A stretch of DNA of 64,000 nt from Nitrobacteraceae bacterium AZCC 1564 (GTDB lineage: Bacteria; Pseudomonadota; Alphaproteobacteria; Rhizobiales; Xanthobacteraceae): positions 3,301,001-3,365,000 of the forward strand of contig JBAGRR010000001.1 of the NCBI GenBank assembly GCA_036924835.1. Reading direction: 5' to 3'. Under the pieces are notes generated by a model. That model saw only the letters and a program-made list of their open reading frames with translations. It was not told the origin of the DNA and searched no databases. Each line of letters begins with the position of its first letter. Positions within the stretch are counted from its first letter, which is position 1. Below are positions 55,506 to 63,874 of this stretch, one piece after another. The position numbers and the translations under genes are program-made.

Positions 55506-55676
55506 CTAGTGGTCCGATTCTAACGTTCGCATCCCCTTTGAAGCAGGCACTTTTTTCGAACGTTAGAATCAAAGGACCACTACCCAAATATTGGCTGCTA
55601 GTGGAGTTTTGGATTTGACATTCGCTTTGCCGGTCTGCGGCCAACGGGGTAGCGAATGTCAAATCCACTCCACTAG
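55506..55676. repeat. paired palindromic repeat, element 5
   Basis: Hairpin A (55506-55583) with arms CGATTCTAACGTTCGC / CGAACGTTAGAATC and hairpin B (55598-55676) with arms GGATTTGACATTCGC / GCGAATGTCAAATCC. Termini are CTAG except the right end of A, which has decayed to CTAC. The linker CCCAAATATTGGCTG contains CAAATAT, the reverse complement of part of the element 3 linker. Element 5 is therefore element 3 inverted. It ends 1 nt before the chemoreceptor stop codon. Confidence 0.9.
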
Positions 55677-55677
55677 A

Positions 55678-57825
55678 TTAGGCGGCCCGGATGTTGAGCA
55701 GGAACGTATCGATTTCTGTGCGCAACGTATCAGCTTCGCGGCGAAGCTCGCCGGATGCGTTCAGCACCTCGCTTGCGGCAGCGCCCGCTTCGATGGACGC
55801 CTGGCTCACGCCAACGATATTGCTCGACACCTCGCTTGTTCCGCCAGCCGCATGCTGGATGTTGCGGGCGATCTCGCGGCTCGCTGCACCTTGTTGTTCG
55901 ACAGCCGCAGCAATGGCCGTAGTCACGTCGTTAATCTGGCTGATGGTTGAACCGATGCTGCGGATGGCACCAACCGCAGACGTCGTCACGGTCTGCATGC
56001 TGGTGATCTGAGCGCGGATCTCGTCGGTCGCCTTCGCGGTCTGCTCGGCGAGAGTCTTCACTTCCGCTGCCACAACCGCAAACCCACGGCCTGCTTCGCC
56101 CGCCCGCGCAGCTTCGATGGTGGCATTGAGTGCGAGCAGATTGGTTTGTGATGCGATCTCCTGGATGAGATCGACGACGCTGCTGATGCGGTTTGCATTC
56201 TCGGCAAGGCCTTGCATGGTCGCATCGGTCTGACTGGCCTCGCTGACAGCGTTGTTGGCGATCTCCGTCGAAGTCGTGACCTGACGGCCGATTTCCTGGA
56301 TGGAGGACGACAGTTCTTCGGTGCCTGAAGATACGGTTTGCACGTTCACCGATGTCTCTTCGGCGGCCGAGGCCACGGCACTCACCAGCGCGCTGGAGCG
56401 GTCTGCGGTGGCTGACATGCTTTCAGCCGTCACCTGCATGGAGTTTGCCGACGCCATCAGGCCTTCAAGGGCCACCCGGACTTTGTCCTCAAAGCTTGCA
56501 ATTTGCGCTTCGATACGAGACGCGCGTTCGGCCTTGGCGGCACGATCCTGATCCTGTTCGCTGCTCAAGGCACGCGACCGGATCATACTTTCCCGGAACA
56601 CTTCGAGCGAGCGGGCCATCACGGCGATTTCGTCCTGCTGCTTGCTGCGCGCCACTTCCGCATCGAGGTCGCCATCCGACAGCCGCTGCATCACCTTCTG
56701 AAGGTTGGCAATTCGCGCCAGAATGCTGCGGCCGACGTAGAGCCAGACAAATAGGAACGAGCCGACGAGCGTCAGACCACCAAGCACCAGCATGACCATG
56801 GTCGCCAAGGAGATCTTGCTTTGCGCGACGCCAGCGGCGGCTTGCGTTTGCGTCTGCACATCGCTGACGAGTTGCTTGACGCTGCTTTCAAGGCCGCGGT
56901 TCAGCTTGCGAGTTTCATCTACGATGAGCTGGCCATACTCAGCCGCATCCAGCTCTTTCTGGCGGATCTTGAAGACGCCGTCCTTTCCCTCCGCAAGTGC
57001 CAGAAGCTTGCTTAGCGGTTCTCTGATCGTTCCACCCGTGTTGAGCTCCTTCAGATCCTTGAGCTTGCCAGCAAGGCCTTCCTTTCGGGCCTTGAAGGAA
57101 TCCTGGAACGGGTTGAGCGCGTCGCTGCTCGTTGCCGAAAGAGCTGCCGTCATATCGGCGGTCATCAAGTTCACGTCGGTAATGATACTGCCGAGCAGAT
57201 CGTTCGCGCGCGAAACTTCCATTGCATCGCTGGGCGAGAACGCGGCCGATCCGAGCACGGCGTTCATTTGAGTCTGGGCATCGAGGGTTGCGGCGCTTGC
57301 TGCCGAGAGAAAATCGGCCTGGGCTTTACGCAAGGCGATGGCTTGAGCTTCGCGCACCGCGGAAGCTTCAAGGCGTTCCTTGGCGGCTGAGCCGATGCTG
57401 GTGACTGTATCGCCGATGTTCTTGCTGGTCTCGATCAGCGCATCGACCACTGATTTATCAGCCCCGAGCTTTGCAATCTCCGCCAATCTGTTGGCAGCGC
57501 CTTGCTGCGTCTCTTTCATCTGAGCAGAGCGCTCGTTCAGGGTGCTTTCGTCGGCCGACGACAGCAGCGATTGAGCCTGGGTCGCGAGCGTCGCGCTCTG
57601 GGCCGAGAGCTGTAGGCTGGCCGAGAGCCGGGGAATGTCGCGTTCGTTGAGGTTGGATACAACTCCGCCAAGCTGACGGAGAAGCAGGCTGGCACTGGCG
57701 CTGATGACAAGCGCCATGGCCGCGATCACGGCGAAGGCGAGGAAGAGATTTCCCCGAACCCCCATTTTGATGCGCGGAATGCTGAGCCGATTAAGTAATT
57801 TTCCAAAGGGAAATCCTAAAGCCAT
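55678..57825 (-). CDS. methyl-accepting chemotaxis protein
   Basis: 715 residues. A short amphipathic start, first helix (LFLAFAVIAAMALVISASASL, part), a long helical ligand domain of about 300 residues rich in QS/AS coiled-coil repeats, second helix (MLVLGGLTLVGSFLFVWLYV), HAMP (IANLQKVMQRLSDGDLDAEV) and the signalling hairpin tip EIASQTNLLALNATIEAARAGEAGRGF (parts: ASQTNLLALNATIEAARAG). No CheR pentapeptide at the end (finishes NIRAA). ATG 57825 follows AGGGGGCACC; the frame open upstream to 58080 runs into the neighbouring region and is rejected. Ligand unknown. Confidence 0.93.
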   Translation of the reverse strand: MALGFPFGKLLNRLSIPRIKMGVRGNLFLAFAVIAAMALVISASASLLLRQLGGVVSNLNERDIPRLSASLQLSAQSATLATQAQSLLSSADESTLNERSAQMKETQQGAANRLAEIAKLGADKSVVDALIETSKNIGDTVTSIGSAAKERLEASAVREAQAIALRKAQADFLSAASAATLDAQTQMNAVLGSAAFSPSDAMEVSRANDLLGSIITDVNLMTADMTAALSATSSDALNPFQDSFKARKEGLAGKLKDLKELNTGGTIREPLSKLLALAEGKDGVFKIRQKELDAAEYGQLIVDETRKLNRGLESSVKQLVSDVQTQTQAAAGVAQSKISLATMVMLVLGGLTLVGSFLFVWLYVGRSILARIANLQKVMQRLSDGDLDAEVARSKQQDEIAVMARSLEVFRESMIRSRALSSEQDQDRAAKAERASRIEAQIASFEDKVRVALEGLMASANSMQVTAESMSATADRSSALVSAVASAAEETSVNVQTVSSGTEELSSSIQEIGRQVTTSTEIANNAVSEASQTDATMQGLAENANRISSVVDLIQEIASQTNLLALNATIEAARAGEAGRGFAVVAAEVKTLAEQTAKATDEIRAQITSMQTVTTSAVGAIRSIGSTISQINDVTTAIAAAVEQQGAASREIARNIQHAAGGTSEVSSNIVGVSQASIEAGAAASEVLNASGELRREADTLRTEIDTFLLNIRAA

Positions 57826-58045
57826 GGTGCCCCCTGAGCCAATCCAAATCATCGGAAAACAAACGGCACGAGTATTGCTGCAGCGGGTTAATAAATTTCG
57901 GAAAATTGAAAATTTGAGGTTCAAATCTAAGGTTGTGCTGCTATGCGCCGAGGCTCCTGTGCAGAAGAAGCCAGAAGCGCCCCGAAATCCGCACAGCGAA
58001 ATCAGACCGCATCTGAGCGGTCCGTTTCGCCTTGCGGGGCTAGAG

Positions 58046-59236
58046 TTACTCGGCCGGCTGCGGCGCAGACGCGGGAGCACGCTGCTCGGCTGGAAAGACG
58101 AGGGCGCCGAGGATCACGAGCACGCACAACGCCGCGAACACATGCAGCGTCAGTGCGAATCCGCCGCGCTCGTGAAGCCATGCCACGAGACCAACAGAGG
58201 CGCCCGCAGCGGTGAAGCCGACAAAGTAGCGCACCGAATAGGCCCGCGCGCGCCATTGATCGCTCGTGTACTTGCCGACCATTGCATCGTTGATTGTGAC
58301 CTGACCGAACATCGCCATCACGATTCCGATCGCGACGATGATGAGTGGAAGATTCTGGAATTCAGCGGCGAGGTATAGCAGGGGCGTCAGCGCGATCGAA
58401 ACCGGAAGAAACACGGTTCTTAACGAAAAGCGATCAATGAGGCCGCCGATTGTGTACTGCGTCAGTGCCCCGAAAACGTAGACACAAGCTGTGATCAGCC
58501 CGAGCGTCGCCGGGCTCGTAGTGATGTCCGTCAGGCGTTCAGCAAACAGCTTCGGCAGCGCCACCGTGACGGCGTTAAATGTTGTCGAGCTCGCGATTAC
58601 CGTGACGATAAGTGCGGCAACGACGCGCCACATCGCATTTTTCGAAACGCGGGCCGTGGCGCCTGCGGTCTTGTGGCCGGTGCGCACCTCGTGATGGACT
58701 GCACGCATGAAGGCCAGCCCGAAGGCGATGGTGATCAGCCCCGGCAGGATAAAGGCCCAGCGCCATCCAAGAAGCTGCGCCGCGGCACCTGTGACGAGTG
58801 CCGATGAGGCGACGCCGAGATTGCCCCATACGCCGTTGATTCCGACTTCGCGGCCGAGATTCTTGTCCGAATAGGAGACGAGCATGGCGGTGCCGACCGG
58901 ATGGTAAATCGACGCGAAGGCGCCGACCACGAACAGGGCGATGCCGAGCTGCAGCGGCGTCTGCACCAGGCCGACGGCGATGATGCTCGCGCCGATGCCG
59001 AGGAAGAAGATCACCATCATGTGCCGGCGGCTCCAGCGGTCGCCGAGCCAGCCCGTCGCCAGCGAGCCCGCGCCAAACGCGACGAAGCCGGGCGTGGCGT
59101 AGGGCAGCAAGTCGCCATAGGGCATGCTGAACACCGGACCCATCACGATCACTGCCGCCGCGAAGATCAGCATCGCGTAGTGGTCGATGAAATGCGCGAT
59201 GTTGACGTAATTGATCACGGTCTGGGGGCGGTTCAT
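58046..59236 (-). CDS. MFS transporter
   Basis: 396 residues, about twelve membrane helices. MFS signatures GWLGDRWSRRHMMVIFF, SIYHPVGTAMLVSYSDKN (part), GINGVWGNLGVA and GGLIDRFSLRTVFLP. Resembles fosmidomycin-resistance-like and other drug or metabolite exporters in the SIYHP motif. Substrate unknown. ATG 59236 after GAAGGAAACGCCTGCC; a longer frame to 59359 overlaps the divergent regulator. Divergent from the AraC gene, 93 nt away. Confidence 0.91.
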   Translation of the reverse strand: MNRPQTVINYVNIAHFIDHYAMLIFAAAVIVMGPVFSMPYGDLLPYATPGFVAFGAGSLATGWLGDRWSRRHMMVIFFLGIGASIIAVGLVQTPLQLGIALFVVGAFASIYHPVGTAMLVSYSDKNLGREVGINGVWGNLGVASSALVTGAAAQLLGWRWAFILPGLITIAFGLAFMRAVHHEVRTGHKTAGATARVSKNAMWRVVAALIVTVIASSTTFNAVTVALPKLFAERLTDITTSPATLGLITACVYVFGALTQYTIGGLIDRFSLRTVFLPVSIALTPLLYLAAEFQNLPLIIVAIGIVMAMFGQVTINDAMVGKYTSDQWRARAYSVRYFVGFTAAGASVGLVAWLHERGGFALTLHVFAALCVLVILGALVFPAEQRAPASAPQPAE

Positions 59237-59329
59237 CGGCAGGCGTTTCCTTCGGGTGACTTCGACAATCGTGGGTTTCTCCGAACCCTGAACCAGCTTA
59301 CGCTGGCGGCCTATCGATTTGGAGCCGAT

Positions 59330-60127
59330 ATGCATCGCCAGGACGCCAATGGGCATCATGTCCCCTCAACCCCTGTCTGCGAGGGGATGCGTGTGCTCGC
59401 GCGCAGCTACCGAAGGGGGACCCGGCTCGACACCCATATGCACCGGGAGGCCCAGCTCATCTTTGCCGAGCGTGGCGTGATGCAGGTGACAACGCCGAAG
59501 GGGCGCTGGCTCGTTCCGCCGGCCCGTGCGGTCTGGGTGCCGCCACGACTTGAACATGCCATCGATGTGTTGGCCGATATCGAGATGCGCGCGCTCTATG
59601 CCGAGCCGGAGTGGCTAGCGACGCATCCGGAAGCGCCGCGCCTGACCCGTGAGTTCGTTGTCGCAGTTGGTCCGTTGCTCCGCGAATCAGTGCTCGCGTT
59701 GTTCGGCGACCAGGTTCATCCGCGTCGCGCGGAAGTGCTGGCCGAACTCGTGCTGTACGAACTGGCCGAGGCGGAGGACCCGGCCACGTTCATGCCGATG
59801 CCGGCAGATGCCCGGGCCCGGCATGTCGCGGCTCTGGTTTTGGCAGACCCGCTGGTCGAACGCGACCTGGATGATTTAGCGCTTGCGGCAGGCGCCTCGC
59901 CGCGCACCGTGACACGGCTGTTTCCCAGCGAGACAGGACTGACGTTCCGTGAATGGCGGCGCCGCGCCCGCATCATGGCCGCGGCAGAAATGCTCGGCAG
60001 CGGATCACGGCCGGTGAAGGACGTCGCCTCGCGCTTCGGTTTCTCCAGCGTTGCGGCGTTCGGCTATGCCTTCCGCGAGGTGATGGGCATGACGCCGGGT
60101 GAGTTTCAGAGGCGGTCGGCTCTTTAG
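59330..60127 (+). CDS. AraC family transcriptional regulator with cupin domain
   Basis: 265 residues. N-terminal cupin-like sensor (THMHREAQLIFAERGVMQV, VPPARAVWVPPRLEHAI), a helical linker, and the two AraC helix-turn-helices: LAAGASPRTVTRLFPSETG and SRFGFSSVAAFGYAFREVMG, ending MTPGEFQRR. ATG at 59330 after GGAGCCGAT; the open frame begins far upstream in the MFS gene. Members of this type often repress or activate a divergent efflux gene, so control of the MFS transporter is likely. Confidence 0.92.
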   Translation: MHRQDANGHHVPSTPVCEGMRVLARSYRRGTRLDTHMHREAQLIFAERGVMQVTTPKGRWLVPPARAVWVPPRLEHAIDVLADIEMRALYAEPEWLATHPEAPRLTREFVVAVGPLLRESVLALFGDQVHPRRAEVLAELVLYELAEAEDPATFMPMPADARARHVAALVLADPLVERDLDDLALAAGASPRTVTRLFPSETGLTFREWRRRARIMAAAEMLGSGSRPVKDVASRFGFSSVAAFGYAFREVMGMTPGEFQRRSAL

Positions 60128-60239
60128 CCTCAGGTCCGGGTTCCCTTGGGCGTGGACGGGACTTCTACTGAAGGTTGGCGAATACGGTCGCAGCGTCTCT
60201 AGAATCTTCCGTTATTTCAGTGGGTTATTGTCGGAGGGC

Positions 60240-60314
60240 TGGTGCTGCCAGACAGGATTGAACTGTCGACCTCTCCATTACCAATGGAGTGCTCTACCAC
60301 TGAGCTACGGCAGC
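60240..60314 (-). tRNA. tRNA-Thr (anticodon GGT)
   Basis: Minus strand folds as a full cloverleaf: acceptor GCTGCCG / TGGCAGC, D-stem GCTC/GAGC, anticodon stem CTCCA/TGGAG with loop TTGGTAA (anticodon GGT, Thr), T-stem GACAG/CTGTC with loop TTCAATC. The 3' end is encoded as ACCA, so CCA is genomic. 75 nt. No disruption seen. Confidence 0.96.
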
Positions 60315-60464
60315 GAAACCAGATTCGTCACGAAAGACGTGAATCAGCCAAAGGCCTCTGAATGCGGGCTTCCTTGCCATAAGGCTGGTGGCGGTGCAAG
60401 CACGGATCGCCCTTCTTCTGAAAAGGAATTCTGGCCCTTCAGGGGAGGAATTCCTCGAACTGAT

Positions 60465-60914
60465 TCAGCGGTGGGTCGTCCCCATTTCCTTGTACTTTTC
60501 CAGCCGGCCGGCGATCCGCTCATTCATCCGTGCGCCAAGCGCCTGCAGCGCCTTCATCGGCCGAATCATCACCTCGAATTCGATGATTTGGCCGGCAGGA
60601 TTGAATTTGATCAGGTCGATTCCCTTGAGATCGAATTCGCCGATATTGGCGCTGAACTCCAGCCCGACATCATGCGGACCGACGACGAGGGTGCGGTGAT
60701 AGCGGAAATTCTCGAAAATATGGATCACATTGGTCAGGATCAGCACACTCGCATCGCGGCTGGGCAGGGGAATATGCGCGAACGGCGAGCGGAAAACGGT
60801 GTCCTCGGCAAATAGCGGCCGAAGCACATCTTCGTTTTTTGTTTCGACGAAGCGATGCCAGCCGGTGAGGGTTTCCTGCGCCGGAGCTGCCAGGAGCCGC
60901 AAGACGTCAGTCAT
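60465..60914 (-). CDS. nuclear transport factor 2/SnoaL-like protein
   Basis: 149 residues of the cystatin-like alpha+beta cone fold. Features: TLTGWHRFVETKNEDVLRPL, FRSPFAHIP, NVIHIFENFRYHRTLV, GLEFSANIGEFDLKGIDLI and a final helix GARMNERIAGRLEKYK. The family includes small isomerases and ketosteroid-like enzymes, but the substrate is unknown and a purely structural role is possible. ATG 60914 after AGGGATTTCC; the frame continues further upstream without a good start. Confidence 0.83.
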   Translation of the reverse strand: MTDVLRLLAAPAQETLTGWHRFVETKNEDVLRPLFAEDTVFRSPFAHIPLPSRDASVLILTNVIHIFENFRYHRTLVVGPHDVGLEFSANIGEFDLKGIDLIKFNPAGQIIEFEVMIRPMKALQALGARMNERIAGRLEKYKEMGTTHR

Positions 60915-61009
60915 GGAAATCCCTATATGGTATGGTTGTTCATTCGATATTAGCGCAATCATGTCCGGCCTGCGATGCTGGTCAGACGACGCGCATGAGT
61001 GGGTTCTCG

Positions 61010-61204
61010 ATGAAGGATGAATCAGAGAAGGGGACGCCTGGCGCCAAAGCCGCCCGGGAGGCGCGCCTGAAAGCGGCGTTACGCGACAACCTGAAACGTC
61101 GAAAGTCCCAGGCACGCGGCCGCGCGGGTATGAGCGTTGTTACGCCCGAGGACGACGCCCGCGTGCGAGAGAACGAATCGACAAGTGAAAAGTCCGGCCA
61201 ATAG
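61010..61204 (+). CDS. small basic protein, unknown function
   Basis: 64 residues, strongly charged: MKDESEKGTPGAKAAREAR, LKAALRDNLKRRKSQARGRAG and an acidic end. The central ARxARLKxALRxNLKRRKxQAR stretch is a probable amphipathic helix. Proteins of this form are common as short conserved hypotheticals in Nitrobacteraceae. The start could be the ATG at 60995 instead. No functional hint from context. Confidence 0.6.
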   Translation: MKDESEKGTPGAKAAREARLKAALRDNLKRRKSQARGRAGMSVVTPEDDARVRENESTSEKSGQ

Positions 61205-61266
61205 GCGCCGTAATGTTTGAGCATCGTTCGTTGAGTGCGATGCATTTCTCTTTAGCGAGTAAAAAG

Positions 61267-63015
61267 ATGAGTGAGATGGCGACAGATCCGACAGAGACCC
61301 TTGGTGCAAACGGAGCGGCGCCTTCATCGGTGGCCACGCCTCATTCCGAGCAGGCGTTTCCGCGCTACGAGCAAACATTCCCGACGCTGACCGATGCGGA
61401 AATCGGCCGCATGCGGAGCTTCGGCGATGTCCGTCAGTACAAGGACGGCGAGCGGCTGTTCGAAACCGGAAAAATTGGTCCGGGCATGTTTGTCGTCCTG
61501 TCAGGAACGGTGTCCATCACCCAGCGCGACGGGATGGGACACGTCACCCCGGTGATCGATCAGGGGCGGGGCCAGTTTCTCGCCGAAGTCGGGCAGCTCT
61601 CGAACCGTATGGCGCTCGTCGACGGCACCGCTGAGGGCGAGGTCGAGGTCCTTCTGATTCCGTCGGCCAATCTTCGGGCGCTGCTTGTCGCCGAGGCAGA
61701 TCTCGGTGAGCGCATCATGCGGGCGCTGATCCTTCGGCGCGTCAATCTCATTCAAGGCGGCGTCGGTGGTCCGGTCTTGATCGGCTCGCCGCTGCTTGGC
61801 GACGTGGTTCGGTTGCAGAGTTTTCTCACGCGTAACGGCAACCCTTATCATCTGCTCGATCCTGCAACCGACAAGGATGCAGCCGACTTGATCGGACGGT
61901 GCTCGACCAGGCAGAGCGACTTGCCGCTGGTGGTGTGCCCGGACGGCACGGTTCTGCGCAACCCGTCCGAGTCTGCGCTTGCGCGCGCCATGGGCATGAT
62001 CGGCAGCGTCTCGTGCAGGAAGATGTACGACGTGGCCATCGTCGGCAGCGGGCCGGCGGGATTGGCGACGGCGGTATACGCCGCATCGGAAGGATTGTCG
62101 GTGGCCGTGCTTGATGCGCGCTACTTCGGCGGCCAGGCTGGCGCGAGCGCGCGCATCGAGAACTATCTCGGCTTCCCCACCGGCATATCGGGGCAAGCTC
62201 TTGCGGGGCGCGCTTTCACGCAGGCCCAGAAGTTCGGCGCCGACATGATGATCCCTGTGTCAGCGATTTCGCTCGATTGTTCGAAGCCTGATGGGGCGTT
62301 TGAACTCGTGCTCGATTGCGGCGAAAAGTTAAGGTCAAGGTCCGTGGTCGTGGCGAGCGGCGCGCGGTATCGCCGGCCGGCGATCGAGAACCTCGACAAG
62401 TTTGAAGGACGCGGCGTCTGGTACTGGGCTTCGCCGATCGAAGCGCGTCTTTGCGCGGATCAAGAGATCATCCTGGTGGGCGGCGGCAATTCCGCCGGGC
62501 AGGCGGCAGTGTTTCTCTCAGGTCATGCCAAAAAAGTTCGCGTCATGGTGCGTGGCGATGGGCTGGCGGCAAGCATGTCGCGCTACTTGATCGACCGTAT
62601 CAATGCGACGCCGAATATCGAGGTGATGACGCGCACCGAAATCGTCGCGCTGGAAGGCGCGCCTGATGATGGCGGGCTCTCCCGCGTGCGCTGGCGCAAT
62701 CGCGATTCTGGCAACGAGACAGCTGCCAACATCCGCAACGTGTTTCTGTTCGTTGGCGCCGATCCCGCAACGGCCTGGCTCAGCGGGTGCGGCGTGACGC
62801 TCGATCGTACCGGCTTCGTCGTGACAGGTGCTCAGTCCGAACAGAATCTCGGACGGCTTGTCGCGCCCCTGGAGACGTCCGTGCCCGGCGTGTACGCGGT
62901 GGGTGACGTACGGTCAGGTTCGGTGAAGCGCGTGGGCGGGGCGATCGGCGAAGGCGCGCAGGTGGTGGCGGCGCTGCATGGTTTTCTCAGCGACACGGCG
63001 AAACCGGCGCTATAG
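61267..63015 (+). CDS. cyclic-nucleotide-binding domain fused to thioredoxin-reductase-like flavoenzyme
   Basis: 582 residues in three parts. Residues about 30-150 are a CRP-type cyclic nucleotide-binding fold (YKDGERLFETGKIGPGMFVVL in part, GQFLAEVGQLSNR). About 160-245 is a thioredoxin-like fold (VLIGSPLLGDVVRLQSFL, PLVVCPDGTVLRNPSE) without a CxxC. The rest is a flavin reductase with FAD motif YDVAIVGSGPAGLATA (near 254), NAD motif IILVGGGNSAGQAAV (near 400) and FLFVGADPATAW. Where thioredoxin reductase has CATC this protein has VWYWASPIEA, so it cannot reduce thioredoxin that way. ATG 61267 (MSEMATD) is chosen; ATG 61213 is an alternative. Confidence 0.88.
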   Translation: MSEMATDPTETLGANGAAPSSVATPHSEQAFPRYEQTFPTLTDAEIGRMRSFGDVRQYKDGERLFETGKIGPGMFVVLSGTVSITQRDGMGHVTPVIDQGRGQFLAEVGQLSNRMALVDGTAEGEVEVLLIPSANLRALLVAEADLGERIMRALILRRVNLIQGGVGGPVLIGSPLLGDVVRLQSFLTRNGNPYHLLDPATDKDAADLIGRCSTRQSDLPLVVCPDGTVLRNPSESALARAMGMIGSVSCRKMYDVAIVGSGPAGLATAVYAASEGLSVAVLDARYFGGQAGASARIENYLGFPTGISGQALAGRAFTQAQKFGADMMIPVSAISLDCSKPDGAFELVLDCGEKLRSRSVVVASGARYRRPAIENLDKFEGRGVWYWASPIEARLCADQEIILVGGGNSAGQAAVFLSGHAKKVRVMVRGDGLAASMSRYLIDRINATPNIEVMTRTEIVALEGAPDDGGLSRVRWRNRDSGNETAANIRNVFLFVGADPATAWLSGCGVTLDRTGFVVTGAQSEQNLGRLVAPLETSVPGVYAVGDVRSGSVKRVGGAIGEGAQVVAALHGFLSDTAKPAL

Positions 63016-63070
63016 GCTCCCTTGGTCGGCCGTAAAAACTTGGCTGATCATACAAACAGGGAGGAAGCGA

Positions 63071-63379
63071 ATGGCTCAACTCGTCGTGACGTACAAGACG
63101 CCAAAGGATCCTGCAGCCTTCGATAAGTATTATGCCGAGACCCACATAGCGCTTGCGAAGAAAATTCCGGGCCTGAGGAAATATCAGATCAGTCACGGGC
63201 CGATCACTTCGCTGACTGGGGCGTCCGACGCCTATCTAATCGCAATCCTGACCTTCGACAGCGCTGCTGCCATTCAGTCCGGCCTTGCCAGTCCCGAAGG
63301 ACAAGCCGCTGCGGGGGATTTGCCGAATTTCGCCAGCGGCGGTGCGGATCTTATCCTGTTCGATAGCAAAGACCTCTAA
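63071..63379 (+). CDS. EthD family protein
   Basis: 102 residues of the dimeric alpha/beta barrel type. Motifs VVTYKTPKDPAAFDKYYAE, HIALAKKIPGLRKYQIS and the C-terminal ASGGADLILFDSKD. EthD was found with ethyl tert-butyl ether degradation genes, but most members are free-standing and of unknown function. GGGAGGAAGCGA precedes the ATG, a strong site. 55 nt after the flavoenzyme gene and 18 nt before the zinc-finger gene, so possibly one operon. Confidence 0.87.
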   Translation: MAQLVVTYKTPKDPAAFDKYYAETHIALAKKIPGLRKYQISHGPITSLTGASDAYLIAILTFDSAAAIQSGLASPEGQAAAGDLPNFASGGADLILFDSKDL

Positions 63380-63397
63380 GTATTCCCAGAACAACGG

Positions 63398-63715
63398 ATG
63401 CAGCCGAGCATGGCCAAATGTACACACATCGCTGGAATTCGTGACGTGACGCCAAGCGCGCTCGGCTGCGAGGAATGCCTCAAGACTGGCGATGTGTGGC
63501 TGCATTTGCGGATTTGCCGCACCTGCGGCCACGTCGGCTGTTGCGACGATTCGCCCAATAAGCATGCAACCAAGCATTTTCACGCGACCCAGCATCCGAT
63601 TATCGAAGGCTACGATCCGCCCGAAGGTTGGGGCTGGTGCTATGTCGACGAGGTCGCCTTCGATCTCTCGGATCGCAGGACGCCGCATAACGGTCCAATC
63701 CCGCGCTATTACTGA
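63398..63715 (+). CDS. UBP-type zinc finger protein
   Basis: 105 residues. A ZnF-UBP fold with Cys and His spaced as in the ubiquitin-binding zinc finger: KCTHIAGIRDV, GCEECLKTG, CRTCGHVGCCDDSPNKHATKH, HPII, plus GWGWCYVDE. Bacteria lack ubiquitin, so the domain probably binds another C-terminal tail or is structural. The flavin/EthD/ZnF-UBP neighbourhood recurs in this group by my recollection, without a known function. ATG 63398; 63410 also possible. A hairpin terminator may follow. Confidence 0.85.
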   Translation: MQPSMAKCTHIAGIRDVTPSALGCEECLKTGDVWLHLRICRTCGHVGCCDDSPNKHATKHFHATQHPIIEGYDPPEGWGWCYVDEVAFDLSDRRTPHNGPIPRYY

Positions 63716-63752
63716 GCAGCGTTAGCCCGGCGAAGTGCTTCCTAAAAGCACA

Positions 63753-63787
63753 ACTGCCGCACGTTGTGGCAGTCATTCAGATTTTTT
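63753..63787 (+). terminator. probable Rho-independent terminator
   Basis: ACTGCCGCA / TGTGGCAGT (one G-T pair) with loop CGT, then CATTCAG and ATTTTTT. The T-run is 8-9 nt late, so efficiency is uncertain. Confidence 0.5.
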
Positions 63788-63874
63788 ACAAAGCCTGCGC
63801 AATACTGTTGAAGTCCTGTTGCGCGGATGTGCGCATGCTGTAGCCTTGAATTATTTCAGGGATAGGGGCGCATC

